The position numbers and the translations under genes are program-made. The notes under the pieces are model-generated. The model was not told the DNA's origin and did not search any database. It was given only the letters and a program-made list of their open reading frames with translations. DNA of 64,000 bases from contig JAHDXL010000003.1 of the NCBI GenBank assembly GCA_023382935.1, positions 1 through 64,000 of the forward strand. Direction: 5' to 3'. Source of the stretch: Phycisphaerales bacterium (lineage in GTDB: Bacteria > Planctomycetota > Phycisphaerae > Phycisphaerales > UBA1924). This document shows positions 9,396 through 18,592 of this stretch, one piece after another; position 1 is the first letter of the stretch, and each line of letters starts with the position of its first letter.

Positions 9396-9779
9396 GTGAT
9401 CAAGCTTTATGTCGGAAACCTCTCGTACACCACCACTGAAGACCGTTTGCGCGAAGTTTTTTCGGAGTACGGTGAGGTCGCCTCGGCCACCCTCGTCATG
9501 GATCGCGAGACCGGACGCCCCCGCGGCTTCGGCTTCGTCGAGTTCGTCGATGACGCTCAGGGTCGCGCTGCCATCGAGGCGGTCAATGGTCAGAACGTCG
9601 ACGGCCGCGACCTGACCGTCAACGAGGCCCGTCCGCGCGAGAACCGCGGTGGCGGTGGCTTCGGTGGCGGTGGCGGTGGTCGCGGCGGCTTCGGCGGCGG
9701 CCGTGGCGGCGGCGGTGGGCGCGGTGGCTTCGGCGGCGGCGGCCGTGGCGGCGACCGCGGCGATCGCGGCGGCTGGTAA
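9396..9779 (+). CDS. RRM RNA-binding protein with Gly-rich tail
   Basis: About 127 residues. It has one RNA recognition motif with both signature strands, L-Y-V-G-N-L (RNP2) and R-G-F-G-F-V-E-F (RNP1). A roughly 45-residue Gly/Arg-rich tail of G-G-G-G-R-G-G-F type follows. Such proteins bind single-stranded RNA and resemble the cold-induced Rbp proteins of cyanobacteria. The GTG at 9396 is chosen because G-G-A-A-G-G lies seven bases before it; an in-frame ATG at 9381 would add five residues but lacks a site. A strong terminator follows. The tail is compositionally biased and could drive phase separation; that is inference. Confidence 0.9.
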   Translation: MIKLYVGNLSYTTTEDRLREVFSEYGEVASATLVMDRETGRPRGFGFVEFVDDAQGRAAIEAVNGQNVDGRDLTVNEARPRENRGGGGFGGGGGGRGGFGGGRGGGGGRGGFGGGGRGGDRGDRGGW

Positions 9780-9804
9780 GCCATACCACCTCTCAATGCA
9801 CTTG

Positions 9805-9844
9805 GGGCCGGGCACTGCACGCCCGGCCCTTTTCATTTTCTTTC
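9805..9844 (+). terminator. Rho-independent terminator after the RRM gene
   Basis: A 9-bp stem GGGCCGGGC/GCCCGGCCC (9805-9813 with 9821-9829) is followed by TTTTCATTTTCTTT. Confidence 0.9.
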
Positions 9845-9860
9845 TCCGCCCACCCGCACG

Positions 9861-10895
9861 CTACCTCTGCACCGCCGCGCACGCGATCGAACTCCAGCCC
9901 ACGATCTCTACCCGCGGCGTCAGGAAGTGAGGCTCGACCGGCTCCTCCCGAAACAGGTCCGTGCTCAGGTACTTCTTGTTGCTGTCCGGCAGAACCGTCA
10001 CCACCACCGCGCCCGGGCCCGCTCGCTCGGCCAGCGCGATCGCCCCCACCACGTTGGCGCCCGATGAAATGCCGACCGCCAGCCCGCGCTGCGCGAGCAT
10101 CTGGGCCATCAGAATCGCGTCGCCATCCCACGCATCGACAACTTCATCCAGTTCGCCCAGATCCACGATGCTAGGAATGAACTCGTCCGAGATGCCTTGG
10201 ATGCGATGATGCCCAACCCGGTGCCCGGTGCGTATCGTCGGTGAATTGGCCGGCTCCAGCGGATGAACGCGCACGTTCGGATTCACCGCGCGCAGGCAAC
10301 GCCCCACTCCCATCACCGTGCCGCCGGTGCCCACGCCCGCGACGAACACGTCCGGCACCAGATCGATCGATGCCAGTTGTGCCACAATCTCAGGCCCGGT
10401 CGTCTGCTCGTGCGCGCACACGTTGGCGCTGTTGGCGAACTGCCGCGGCAGGAACACGTCCTCACGCCCCTTGGCAAACTCCTCGGCCATGGCGATGCTG
10501 CCGACAAACCCCCCCTGTTCGCGCGAGACGGGAATGATCTCGGCCCCAAAGGCCTGGATGATCAGCACACGCTCTCGGCTCATCCAGTCGGGCATGAAGA
10601 TCCGCACGGGATGCCCCAATGCTCGTCCGATCGCCGCGAATGACAATCCTGTGTTCCCGCTGGTCGCTTCGGCGATCGTAAAGCCCGCTCGCAGTTCGCC
10701 AGTCTGGTAGGCGTGCCGAACGATATGCAGGGCCATGCGGTCCTTGACCGAGCCGGTCATGTTCTCCTGTTCATACTTGGCAAAGATCGACAGCGGTCGG
10801 CCGTCGAGCCGGACGTCGAGCCGAAGCAGCGGCGTGTGGCCGATCATGGACTCAATGGCTGCGACGGGTGATTCCACGCCTGTCGATCCGGGCAA
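9861..10895 (-). CDS. Cysteine synthase family PLP enzyme
   Basis: A 344-residue fold-type II PLP enzyme, most like O-acetylserine sulfhydrylase (O-acetylserine plus sulfide to cysteine). Motifs are I-G-H-T-P-L-L-R-L, the PLP lysine in T-G-S-V-K-D-R, the substrate loop T-S-G-N-T-G, the phosphate loop G-T-G-G-T-V-M-G and S-S-G-A-N-V near the end. A 20-residue C-terminal extension ends in W-S-S-I-A. Cystathionine beta-synthase or another beta-replacement enzyme cannot be excluded. Start is uncertain: the TTG at 10895 has GAGAGGAG seven bases upstream and gives the normal N-terminus. A GTG at 10877 is the alternative. TATATT at 10961-10966 (minus) could be its -10. Confidence 0.88.
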   Translation of the reverse strand: MPGSTGVESPVAAIESMIGHTPLLRLDVRLDGRPLSIFAKYEQENMTGSVKDRMALHIVRHAYQTGELRAGFTIAEATSGNTGLSFAAIGRALGHPVRIFMPDWMSRERVLIIQAFGAEIIPVSREQGGFVGSIAMAEEFAKGREDVFLPRQFANSANVCAHEQTTGPEIVAQLASIDLVPDVFVAGVGTGGTVMGVGRCLRAVNPNVRVHPLEPANSPTIRTGHRVGHHRIQGISDEFIPSIVDLGELDEVVDAWDGDAILMAQMLAQRGLAVGISSGANVVGAIALAERAGPGAVVVTVLPDSNKKYLSTDLFREEPVEPHFLTPRVEIVGWSSIACAAVQR

Positions 10896-11041
10896 AGGGC
10901 AACTCCTCTCACGCCGGCTTCTCGGCGCGCTTCCCCGGATCCTCAAAGCCAATGCTGAGCAATATATCCCAAATGCGGGGCACTTCCCAGTGGGGTTTGA
11001 CGGACCGGAACGGAAGCGTGTGCCCCAGGTACCCTCACTGT

Positions 11042-11503
11042 ATGCATAAGACCGATATCCGCAATGCGCCGACCTTCGGCCTCGTCGGAGACGTGTACGC
11101 CTTGCTCGTGACCGGCGAGCAGTCCGGCGGCTGCTTCTCGCTCACACACTCCATCGTGCCCCCGGGAAGCGGCCCCCCGCTTCACACCCACACGCGCGAG
11201 AGCGAGACCTTCACCATCCTCGAGGGTGTCGTGACCTTTTTTCAGGGCAGATTGGCGCCGGTTGATCTCGGCCCCGGGTCGGTGATCCATCTCGAAGCGC
11301 AGGTGCCGCACCGATTCGCCAACCTCAGCAACCGCCCGGCACGGATGCTGATACTAACGACGCCGGCGGGATTTGAACGAATGATCGTCGAAGCGGGCAC
11401 GCCGCTTCCGCCGGGCACCACCACTCCCGTCGAACCGACACAGGCGGACTTGGCACGCCTTCGGACCGCGTGCGAACGCGCGGGGATTGTGCTGCACGTC
11501 TGA
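11042..11503 (+). CDS. Cupin-domain protein
   Basis: A 153-residue single-domain cupin. Cupin motif 1 is [12 protein letters not shown] (two His and a Glu as metal ligands). Motif 2 is V-P-H-R-F-A-N with its His. The sequence resembles small quercetinase-like or storage-type cupins, but the substrate cannot be read. No Shine-Dalgarno; TACCCT ends six bases before the ATG, so a leaderless mRNA is likely. The gene is divergent from the cysteine synthase, and the two promoters share about 80 bases. Confidence 0.88.
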   Translation: MHKTDIRNAPTFGLVGDVYALLVTGEQSGGCFSLTHSIVPPGSGPPLHTHTRESETFTILEGVVTFFQGRLAPVDLGPGSVIHLEAQVPHRFANLSNRPARMLILTTPAGFERMIVEAGTPLPPGTTTPVEPTQADLARLRTACERAGIVLHV

Positions 11504-11587
11504 CCCCGGTGCTCGCGGGACGGGCTCTCCGCAGGTGGAGCCGGCAGCCCGGTCCCCGCTCGAACTCTCCGAGGAACAGCGCCGCGA

Positions 11588-12514
11588 CTACGGCAGCGCT
11601 ACGCCTCGCGCCGCCAGGTAGATGCGGTACCAACTCTCGCGGCTTAGCTGCACCGCCTCCCCGGCCACCGCGTCGCGGATGCGATCGGGTTGTCGGCTGC
11701 CGTAGATCGGCAGGATGACCGAGGGGTGTCGCAGCAGCCAGGCCATGAGAATGGCGGTGCGACTGACGCCGTGGGCGTGGGCTTCGTCGTCGAGCACGCG
11801 GACAAGTTGGGAGAGTTTCGGGTCGTCGCCCGGCGCACCGAAGAGGCGCCCGCCGGCCACGGGGCTCCACGACGTCGGCGTGATGCGCAGGCGATACAGG
11901 TCATCGACGGTGCCGTCTTCCAGCGGCGAGAGACGCAGCGGGTGCACCTCGATCTGGTTGCACACCAGCGGGCGGCTCAGACGCGACTGCAGGAGGGCCG
12001 TCTGGCTGCTGGTGAAGTTGCTCACGCCGAAGGAGCGCACCTTGCCGCTCGCGTGCAGGCGGTCGAAGACCGAGGCAACTTCGTCCGGGTTCATCAGCAC
12101 ATCGGGGCGATGCAGCAGGTACACGTCGATGGTTTCCACGCCGAGTCGCCGCAGCGAGCCCTCGCACGAGCGCTCGATCCATTCGGGCGAGAAGTCGTAT
12201 CTGTGCGGCGCGGTCGGCCCGCCGTCGCCCGCCCAGCGGATGCCGCACTTGGTGGTGATGATGATGCGATCGCGCAGACCGGGGTTGCCCGCGAGGAACT
12301 CGCCGAACACGCGCTCGCACTCGCCGTGTCCGTAGATGTCGGCATGGTCGAAGTGGTTGTATCCCGCCTCGACCGCCGCCGCGAACGCCGACATCGCCTC
12401 TCGTCGGCGGTCCGGCGTCATTTCGTCGCGGTTCCACGTGCCGAACGCACGCATGCAGCCATAGATCAGGCGCGTGGAACGCAGTTCAGACTCACCCAAC
12501 GCCACGGTCTGCAT
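11588..12514 (-). CDS. Aldo/keto reductase (YdhF-like)
   Basis: A 308-residue NADPH-dependent reductase of the AKR superfamily (TIM barrel). The catalytic tetrad is visible: Asp and Tyr in F-D-H-A-D-I-Y-G, Lys in T-T-K-C-G and His in Y-L-L-H-R-P-D. The closest pattern I recognise is E. coli YdhF. It reduces aldehydes or ketones in the cytoplasm; the natural substrate is unknown. GGAGGG lies six bases before the ATG. It begins 30 bases after the alcohol dehydrogenase on the same strand, so the two reductases probably form an operon. Confidence 0.92.
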   Translation of the reverse strand: MQTVALGESELRSTRLIYGCMRAFGTWNRDEMTPDRRREAMSAFAAAVEAGYNHFDHADIYGHGECERVFGEFLAGNPGLRDRIIITTKCGIRWAGDGGPTAPHRYDFSPEWIERSCEGSLRRLGVETIDVYLLHRPDVLMNPDEVASVFDRLHASGKVRSFGVSNFTSSQTALLQSRLSRPLVCNQIEVHPLRLSPLEDGTVDDLYRLRITPTSWSPVAGGRLFGAPGDDPKLSQLVRVLDDEAHAHGVSRTAILMAWLLRHPSVILPIYGSRQPDRIRDAVAGEAVQLSRESWYRIYLAARGVALP

Positions 12515-12544
12515 CGAACGCCCTCCGCAGATTCGCGCTTCGGC

Positions 12545-13591
12545 TCACTTCTTCAGCGAAGCCATGTCGATTACGAAGCGGTACTTCACGTCGCTGCGGA
12601 TCATGCGCTCGTAGGCCTCATTGATCTGGTCCATGCGGATCAGTTCGATGTCGCACACGACGTTGTGCCTGCCGCAGAAGTCGAGCATTTCCTGCGTCTC
12701 GGCGATGCCGCCGATGAGCGAGCCCGACAGGTGCCGCCGCGGCATCAGCAGCCCGAACACCCCCACCGGCTGCGGATTGGGCGGCGCGCCGACCAGCACC
12801 AGCGAGCCGTCGAGTTTGAGCATGCCGAGCAGTGCGTTGAGATCGTGGTCGGCCGAGACGGTGTCCAGGATCATGTCGAAACTGCCCGCGTGTCTGGCCA
12901 TCGCGTCGGCATCTTTCGAGATGATGACCTCGTCGGCCCCCAGCCGCCTGCCGTCGGCAACCTTGCTCTCCGACGTGGTGAACAGCACCGTGTGCGCGCC
13001 GAAAGCGTGTGCAAACTTCACGCCCATGTGCCCCAGTCCGCCGAGCCCGACGATGCCGACCTTTTTGCCCTTGCCGGCCCCCCAGCGCCGCAGCGGTGAA
13101 TAGGTCGTGATGCCCGCGCACAGCAGCGGGGCTGTCCGTGCCGGATCGAGATGCTCTGGCACCTTGAGCGTGAAGTCCTCGGTGACGACGATCCTCTCCG
13201 AGTAGCCGCCGAAGGTCATGCCGCCCGAGTGCTTGTCTTCACCGTTGTACGTGAACGTCGAGCCCTTGAGGCAGAACTGCTCCTGGTGCTGCCGGCAGTT
13301 CACGCAGGTGCGGCAGGAATCGACCAGGCAGCCCACGGCCGCGAGGTCTCCCGGCTTGAAGCGCGTGACCATTCCCCCCACGCGCGCGACGCGCCCAAGG
13401 ATTTCGTGCCCCGGCACGACGGGGTACGTCGTGAAGCCCCACTCGTTGCGGGCGAAGTGAATGTCGGTGTGACACACGCCGCAGTAGAGGATGTCGATCT
13501 CGACATCGGTGGGCAGCGGTTCGCGGCGCTGGATGGTGTACGGCCCGAGCGGGCTGGTGGCAGACTGGGCAGCGTAGGCCTTGGTGGGCAT
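12545..13591 (-). CDS. yahK: Zinc-dependent aldehyde/alcohol dehydrogenase, YahK type
   Basis: A 348-residue medium-chain dehydrogenase, very close in length and sequence pattern to E. coli YahK, an NADPH-dependent aldehyde reductase. It shows the catalytic zinc site (C-G-V-C-H-T-D, G-H-E), the four-Cys structural zinc loop (D-S-C-R-T-C-V-N-C and F-C), the Rossmann G-L-G-G-L-G-H-M-G and the conserved I-G-G-I-x-E-T-Q-E-M-L-D-F. A GGAG site precedes the ATG at 13591; the frame stays open further upstream without a better start. It is followed by the aldo/keto reductase, which suggests paired carbonyl detoxification. Confidence 0.92.
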   Translation of the reverse strand: MPTKAYAAQSATSPLGPYTIQRREPLPTDVEIDILYCGVCHTDIHFARNEWGFTTYPVVPGHEILGRVARVGGMVTRFKPGDLAAVGCLVDSCRTCVNCRQHQEQFCLKGSTFTYNGEDKHSGGMTFGGYSERIVVTEDFTLKVPEHLDPARTAPLLCAGITTYSPLRRWGAGKGKKVGIVGLGGLGHMGVKFAHAFGAHTVLFTTSESKVADGRRLGADEVIISKDADAMARHAGSFDMILDTVSADHDLNALLGMLKLDGSLVLVGAPPNPQPVGVFGLLMPRRHLSGSLIGGIAETQEMLDFCGRHNVVCDIELIRMDQINEAYERMIRSDVKYRFVIDMASLKK

Positions 13592-13771
13592 GGCAGACTC
13601 CGTGCTTGAACTGTCCCCGAACCCGGCGGCACGCCGGCGGGGAAGCATAGCGGCCCGCAGCCGGCTCAAGGTATCATCGACCGCGGCGGATGAAGCAGGC
13701 ATGAGCCGGATAGGCAGACCCCTCGACGCTTCCATTGCGTGCCGATGCACCTCGTTCGCCGGAGGTGGAGC

Positions 13772-15121
13772 ATGAGGTTGAAGGTGTGGCCGGGAGTGAT
13801 GGCAGGTGTTCTGGTGGGGGTTGCGACCAGCGCGCGATCGGACGACCCGCTCACCTTCGCCGCACAGCACTCGCCGATCTGCTTCGTTCACGTTTCTCCG
13901 CGCGGCGATGATGACACCGCGGACGGCTCAGAGGACCGCCCCTACGCAACGCTCGCTGCAGCCGCACGGAAGGCGCTCCCCGGCACCGCCATCCGCCTGG
14001 CTCCCGGCGACCATCCCGGCGGCGCAACGCTCGCGAACCTCGCCGGCACACCCGACGCACCCATCTGGATCGGTTCGGACCCGGAAGAAGCGCGGGCCAT
14101 CATCCGCGGCGGCGGCTCGGGGCTCCATCTCATCCGCCCCCGTTTCGTCGTGATCCACGATCTTGAGATCACCGGCGCCGACGGCAACGGGCTCAACGTC
14201 GACGATGGCGGTGATTACGACAGTGCCCAGGCCGCCCACCACGTGGCGTTCGAACGCCTCTTCATCCACGACATCGGGCGCGACGGCAACCAGGACGGAC
14301 TCAAACTCTCGGGGCTCCGCGACTTCCAGGTCGTTGACTGCGTCATCGATCGCTGCGGCGGCGCTCACTCAGGCAGCGGCATCGACATGGTCGGATGCCA
14401 CGCCGGGCTGATCGCCCGCTGCACACTGCGCGACATCTCCGGCACCGGCGTGCAATGCAAGGGCGGCACGAGCGACATCGACATCCGATGGTGCCGCTTC
14501 AACAACGCCGGCTTGCGCGCGCTCAACATCGGCGGCTCGACCGGGTTGGATTACTTCCGCCCGCCGCTTGATCCGAGAGCGGTCAACTGGGAGGCGAGAA
14601 ACGTGCGCGCGCAGCGCAACGTCATCGAGGGCTCGCAGTCCGCCATCGCGTTCGTCGGCGCGTCCGAATGCGTCGCCTCGGGCAACACCATCATCCGACC
14701 CGAAAAGTGGGTGCTGCGCATCCTGCAGGAAACCCGCACCGGACCCGGCTTCGAGTTCGGGCTTTGCGGCGACAACCGATTCGAGCACAACCTGGTATGG
14801 TTCGAGCGCCGCGCGGTCCGTTCCGGAGCCGAAGTCAACGTCGGCCCGGGCACGCGCGCCGAGAGTACGGCCTTCTCCGGCAACCTGTGGTTCGCGGGCG
14901 ATGACCCGACGCGATCGGCGCCAAGCCTGCCCAGCCGTGAGCAGGGGGCCGTCATCGGGCTTGATCCCCTCCTGAGCCACCCTGACGCAGGTGACTTCCG
15001 CCCGCGCGCGGGCAGCCCGGCGCTGAGCGCCTCCACCCGGCCAGTGGGCGTCGGCCCAATCGGGCGCGAAAGCGAGGCCGCCGATGCAACGATTGGCGCC
15101 TTCGCGGCAGTCGATGAGTAA
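13772..15121 (+). CDS. Secreted right-handed parallel beta-helix protein
   Basis: A 449-residue exported protein with a signal peptide (residues 1-23). After the mature start comes F-V-H-V-S-P-x-G-D-D-D-T-A-D-G-S-x-x-R-P-Y-A-T-L-A-A-A, the usual opening of pectate-lyase-type beta-helices. Many I-x-G/N-x-I turns follow (about residues 100-340). No catalytic site can be assigned, so lyase, hydrolase and structural roles all remain possible. GGAGGTGGAGC sits just before the ATG at 13772, which decides against an upstream ATG at 13745. No PEP-CTERM tail or dockerin is present. Confidence 0.85.
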   Translation: MRLKVWPGVMAGVLVGVATSARSDDPLTFAAQHSPICFVHVSPRGDDDTADGSEDRPYATLAAAARKALPGTAIRLAPGDHPGGATLANLAGTPDAPIWIGSDPEEARAIIRGGGSGLHLIRPRFVVIHDLEITGADGNGLNVDDGGDYDSAQAAHHVAFERLFIHDIGRDGNQDGLKLSGLRDFQVVDCVIDRCGGAHSGSGIDMVGCHAGLIARCTLRDISGTGVQCKGGTSDIDIRWCRFNNAGLRALNIGGSTGLDYFRPPLDPRAVNWEARNVRAQRNVIEGSQSAIAFVGASECVASGNTIIRPEKWVLRILQETRTGPGFEFGLCGDNRFEHNLVWFERRAVRSGAEVNVGPGTRAESTAFSGNLWFAGDDPTRSAPSLPSREQGAVIGLDPLLSHPDAGDFRPRAGSPALSASTRPVGVGPIGRESEAADATIGAFAAVDE

Positions 15122-15269
15122 ACGCCGATGAGTGTCCGCGCAGGGCGAAGTTGTCTCCGCCGAAATCCCCGAACTTGCGCAATCTTCACACGCTCTCACC
15201 CAACTGGTGCCTCCGTCGCCCGGTAGACTGAGCGGCTCGCGCAAGAGCGACTGGGAACAAGGATGAACG

Positions 15270-16118
15270 ATGCGTGTTTGGCCCCGGCTCTGCGCCTTTG
15301 CCCTCATTGAACTGCTCGTCGTCATGGCGATCATCGCCCTGCTGATCGGCATTCTGCTGCCAGCGCTGGCCAAGGCCCGCGAATCCGGCAGGTCGATCAA
15401 GTGTGCCTCGCAGATGCGTCAGAACGTGACGGGCATGGCGATGTACCAAGAAACCTTCGGCTTCTTTCCCCCGCACCAGATCCGCCTGCCCGACACCTCG
15501 CGCTATCGCTGGTTCCACGCGATGGCCGATTACAGCGCATCGCTCACCATCATCAAGTGTCCCAGCGTCGAAGACTGGGAGATTTCCCGCAACCACTCCT
15601 ACGGGTACAACTACAAATACCTGGGCAGTTTCCGCGAACAGCCGCGGCCCGACAACCCTTACCGCCCGTATGAAACCTTCCCCGTGCGCAGTGTGGAGGC
15701 GCCGTCATCCACCATCGCCTTTGCCGACACCGACGGCACCGGGCGCATCCTCGCCTACGAGCCTGAAGGCCCCAACCAGCACCCCGATCGCTTCGGCAAC
15801 CACGGATACGTGCTCGATCCGACCTTCATTCCGTTGCGCAGCGAGTCGGCCACCAGCGGGGGCACGCCGGAGAAATATGCGTGGCAGAACCACCGCACGC
15901 TGCTGAGCGAGCGGCATCTCGGTGGGTGCAATGCGGCGTTTGTCGACGGGCACGCCGCCAGAGTCGAGCCTGCCGAAGCCTACGGGGACAACCGCATGTG
16001 GAACGGACTGGGCTACGACCCAGGCACCGATCCGACCGCGCGCGACTTCCCGCGTGACCCGCACGTCAAATACAAGTACGACCCTTCGCGCGGGCAGGAC
16101 TGGCCCTACGGCCCGTGA
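15270..16118 (+). CDS. Type II secretion-like pseudopilin (H-X9-DG type)
   Basis: A 282-residue protein with a class III prepilin leader. The core F-A-L-I-E-L-L-V-V-M-A-I-I-A-L-L is preceded by Ala at the cleavage site; the usual form is F-T-L-I-E-L with Gly or Ala before it. The large C-terminal domain carries H-L-G-G-C-N-A-A-F-V-D-G-H, the H-X9-D-G signature of the expanded planctomycete pseudopilin family. These proteins sit in the inner membrane and are thought to extend into the periplasm; individual roles are unknown. A second, better-conserved example is at 56597. Confidence 0.88.
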   Translation: MRVWPRLCAFALIELLVVMAIIALLIGILLPALAKARESGRSIKCASQMRQNVTGMAMYQETFGFFPPHQIRLPDTSRYRWFHAMADYSASLTIIKCPSVEDWEISRNHSYGYNYKYLGSFREQPRPDNPYRPYETFPVRSVEAPSSTIAFADTDGTGRILAYEPEGPNQHPDRFGNHGYVLDPTFIPLRSESATSGGTPEKYAWQNHRTLLSERHLGGCNAAFVDGHAARVEPAEAYGDNRMWNGLGYDPGTDPTARDFPRDPHVKYKYDPSRGQDWPYGP

Positions 16119-16207
16119 ACACACCGGCAGAGGTCCGCGCGATTCGTGGGCTCGGCAACCAGCCTTCCTGCCCCCGCTGCGCCTGTCGGTGGTCGTCGAA
16201 AATGATC

Positions 16208-16879
16208 TCATCGACGCCGGCGCACCGTCAGCAGCCCGGCCGCCGCGAGCAGCGAACTCGCCCCGGGCGACGGAACGGCCCAAGTGTCGATCCACACCTG
16301 ATCCACGTACACGGGCAACTCGGTGAAGACGACTCCAAGTCCTCCGAAAGTGTCGCCCGGCTCGATCAGGAGGTCGTAGGCAGCCGTGCGCCAGCCATCG
16401 GGATGTGTGTACGCATCGGTCACCACGGCCGGTTCGTAGTCCGTGAAGAACCAGGGCGGATCGCCGCCGACCACGCCGACGCCGAAGTTCATCGGGGCCC
16501 CCCCGCCCGGCCAGTACGTGATCTGGAAGCGCACGAACATCTGCGCATATCCGGTGTAGTTGGAGATCGCAAACGCGAGTTCACCGGGGATCCCCCGATA
16601 CCCCACTTCCAGCACGCTCTGACGTCCGAAGAGTGTGTTGTGGACCAGCACTTCGCTGTCGATGTATGCGCGGGCACGAGGCTGAGTGAAAATGTCCGGG
16701 TTGGCCTGGTAGTACCCAGGCATGATCAAGCGAGGGCCCGAGCCCGCCAGCCCCCAGTAGTCCCACGCCGCCACGATGGTCTGGGGCTCCCCGCGCCAGT
16801 CGGCCGGGAACCAGTCGTCGCCCTTCGCCTGCGCTGCAAAGACCGCCACCACCGCGCCGCACAACAACCGCTTGAACAT
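16208..16879 (-). CDS. Secreted PEP-CTERM-like protein
   Basis: A 223-residue protein with a signal peptide (residues 1-19) and a PEP-CTERM-like tail: V-P-S-P-G-A, a hydrophobic stretch, then V-R-R-R-R. The middle is rich in aromatic residues and beta strands (for example F-V-R-F-Q-I-T-Y-W), suggesting a lectin-like or jelly-roll domain, but no family is recognised. GAGGAGGG lies six bases before the ATG. It converges with the pseudopilin at 15270. Confidence 0.8.
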   Translation of the reverse strand: MFKRLLCGAVVAVFAAQAKGDDWFPADWRGEPQTIVAAWDYWGLAGSGPRLIMPGYYQANPDIFTQPRARAYIDSEVLVHNTLFGRQSVLEVGYRGIPGELAFAISNYTGYAQMFVRFQITYWPGGGAPMNFGVGVVGGDPPWFFTDYEPAVVTDAYTHPDGWRTAAYDLLIEPGDTFGGLGVVFTELPVYVDQVWIDTWAVPSPGASSLLAAAGLLTVRRRR

Positions 16880-17039
16880 GGCATCCCTCCTCTCTCGAAG
16901 CGGCCGACCAGAAACGAGCCTCCCCCCAAAGGCCGCGCAAGAAGGATCTTGATGTCTGCAATTGTACTGACTTCACCCGGGGGTTGCGCCGGAATCTCGC
17001 GTTGCCCAACCGGCCCTGGTATGGGAGTACCATGCGGGG

Positions 17040-17858
17040 ATGAGCGTGAGACTGGCCCTCCGACTCCTCGCCCGCGCTGCCCGATACAGGTGGAAACTCA
17101 ACGCCCCGGAAATCGCGCGGATGCTGGCGGTGCTGCCGTCAGGCGGGTCGGCCATCGACATCGGCGCCCACAAGGGGGCCTACACCTTCTGGATGGCTCG
17201 GCGGGTCGGTCGCCGCGGCACGGTGCTGGCCATCGAACCCCAGCGCGGCGTTGCCGCCGGGCTGGCGCGATCAGTCTCTGCGTGGGGCTTGCACCAGGTG
17301 CATGTGGTGAACGCCGCTGCGTCGAATCGCTCGGGACAGGGCACGATCAACATTCCGCGCGATTCCACGCACGGCGCCTCGATGGGGGCGCTCGAGGCCG
17401 GGCGAGCCGTCGACATGACTCCCGTGCGCCTTGTGACGATCACGGAACTGGTCCGTGAGCACACACTCTCTCGCCTCGACTTCGTCAAGATCGACGCCGA
17501 GGGACATGAAATCGAGATCGTCGAAGGCGGGCTTGACGCCTTCCAACGACTCCGCCCGTCGCTGCTCGTCGAGTCCGAGGCCCGCGCCCATGGCGGCGGG
17601 CGCTCTCACCTCGACCGCCTGCGCGATTTGCTCGAACCGCTCGGCTACGTCGGCGCGTTTCACGATGGAAAGGCGTGGCTCCCGCTCGAAGCGCTCGACG
17701 TCGACCAACACCAGAACTATGGGCACGGGCGCTATTGCAACAACATCTTCTTCGCGCCAGAGCAAGATGTGAAGCAGGGCCATCGTACTCCGACGACGGC
17801 CTCGGAGGTAATCGCGGTTCAGCCGGAGATGCGAACACCGGCGCCTGGCAAGGCCTGA
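17040..17858 (+). CDS. FkbM family SAM-dependent methyltransferase
   Basis: A 272-residue methyltransferase. The SAM-binding motif I is A-I-D-I-G-A-H-K-G-A-Y-T (about 39-50), followed by the acidic A-I-E-P-Q. F-V-K-I-D-A-E-G-H-E is the FkbM signature. These enzymes O-methylate sugars or polyketides; the context gives no substrate. There is no glycosyltransferase nearby. TACCAT ends six bases before the ATG and no Shine-Dalgarno is seen, consistent with a leaderless mRNA. An out-of-frame ATG lies at 17032. Confidence 0.9.
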   Translation: MSVRLALRLLARAARYRWKLNAPEIARMLAVLPSGGSAIDIGAHKGAYTFWMARRVGRRGTVLAIEPQRGVAAGLARSVSAWGLHQVHVVNAAASNRSGQGTINIPRDSTHGASMGALEAGRAVDMTPVRLVTITELVREHTLSRLDFVKIDAEGHEIEIVEGGLDAFQRLRPSLLVESEARAHGGGRSHLDRLRDLLEPLGYVGAFHDGKAWLPLEALDVDQHQNYGHGRYCNNIFFAPEQDVKQGHRTPTTASEVIAVQPEMRTPAPGKA

Positions 17859-17864
17859 GGCCCA

Positions 17865-18359
17865 TCATCGCGTGCGGTGGTAGTGGGCTTCCATGAACGG
17901 CACCCACTTGCCGTCGGGCCCGGGCGCGCGTGAGCGCAGGATGCGGTGGTTGTCGTCCACGAACTCGATGATGTCCTGGTAGGGCATCAACTCTCCCGGG
18001 TTCGCCCCGGGCATCATGTTCGGGCCTTTGCAGTCGAGCGTGAGCACCTTGCCGCTTGCGTCGAGCGATCCTTCGTAGAGCCAGAGGTGGGTCATCACCG
18101 AAGCGATGAAGGAGCCGACGAACTTCTGGCGCTGCGGATCATAGCCGAGCGTCATGATGCTGCGAGACTCTCCGCCACCTGGCATCTCCCCCACGCCCTC
18201 GCCGATGGTCCACAGCCCGCCGAGGGAGCGCACGACCTCGCGCCCGCGGACCTTCATCGGGGGCTGGCCGGGGCCCGTCATGCACTCGCCCTCCATCTCC
18301 CATGGACCGACGAGACGGGCAAGCCACTTGTGCTGGTTCTGAGGTTCCGGGATCATCAT
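17865..18359 (-). CDS. DUF1579 family protein
   Basis: A 164-residue soluble protein matching DUF1579: N-terminal H-K-W-L-A-R-L-V-G-P-W, then R-S-L-G-G-L-W-T-I-G-E-G, then I-M-T-L-G-Y-D-P-Q-R-Q-K-F-V-G-S-F-I. The family is a beta-barrel of unknown function, probably a small-ligand binder. AGGAG lies eight bases before the ATG at 18359 (an ATG-ATG pair). The frame extends upstream but has no better start. It converges with the FkbM gene with six bases between the stops. Confidence 0.85.
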   Translation of the reverse strand: MMIPEPQNQHKWLARLVGPWEMEGECMTGPGQPPMKVRGREVVRSLGGLWTIGEGVGEMPGGGESRSIMTLGYDPQRQKFVGSFIASVMTHLWLYEGSLDASGKVLTLDCKGPNMMPGANPGELMPYQDIIEFVDDNHRILRSRAPGPDGKWVPFMEAHYHRTR

Positions 18360-18543
18360 CGGGTTCACTCCTGGCGCGCTTGGCGGCCACTGGACCGCAT
18401 CCGGGATCATGCAAGATAGGGCCTGTGGCGCTCGCACGCGCCGTCTCCGGCTGGCTGGATCCACCACTGCCGTTTCCACTTGATCCTGTTTCCCGCTTGG
18501 CCATCTCGCCACTCCCCCCGCCTCGAGGAAACATGATCACCGC

Positions 18544-18570
18544 TTGACTATTTCCAAAGCCACATACAAT
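18544..18570 (+). promoter_or_regulatory. Probable promoter of the SulP gene
   Basis: TTGACT (18544-18549) and TACAAT (18565-18570) are both close to consensus but only 15 bases apart, a short spacer. The predicted start would leave about 15 bases of leader before the ATG at 18593. Confidence 0.5.
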
Positions 18571-18592
18571 CCCGACTTTCCGGGATGGGTCC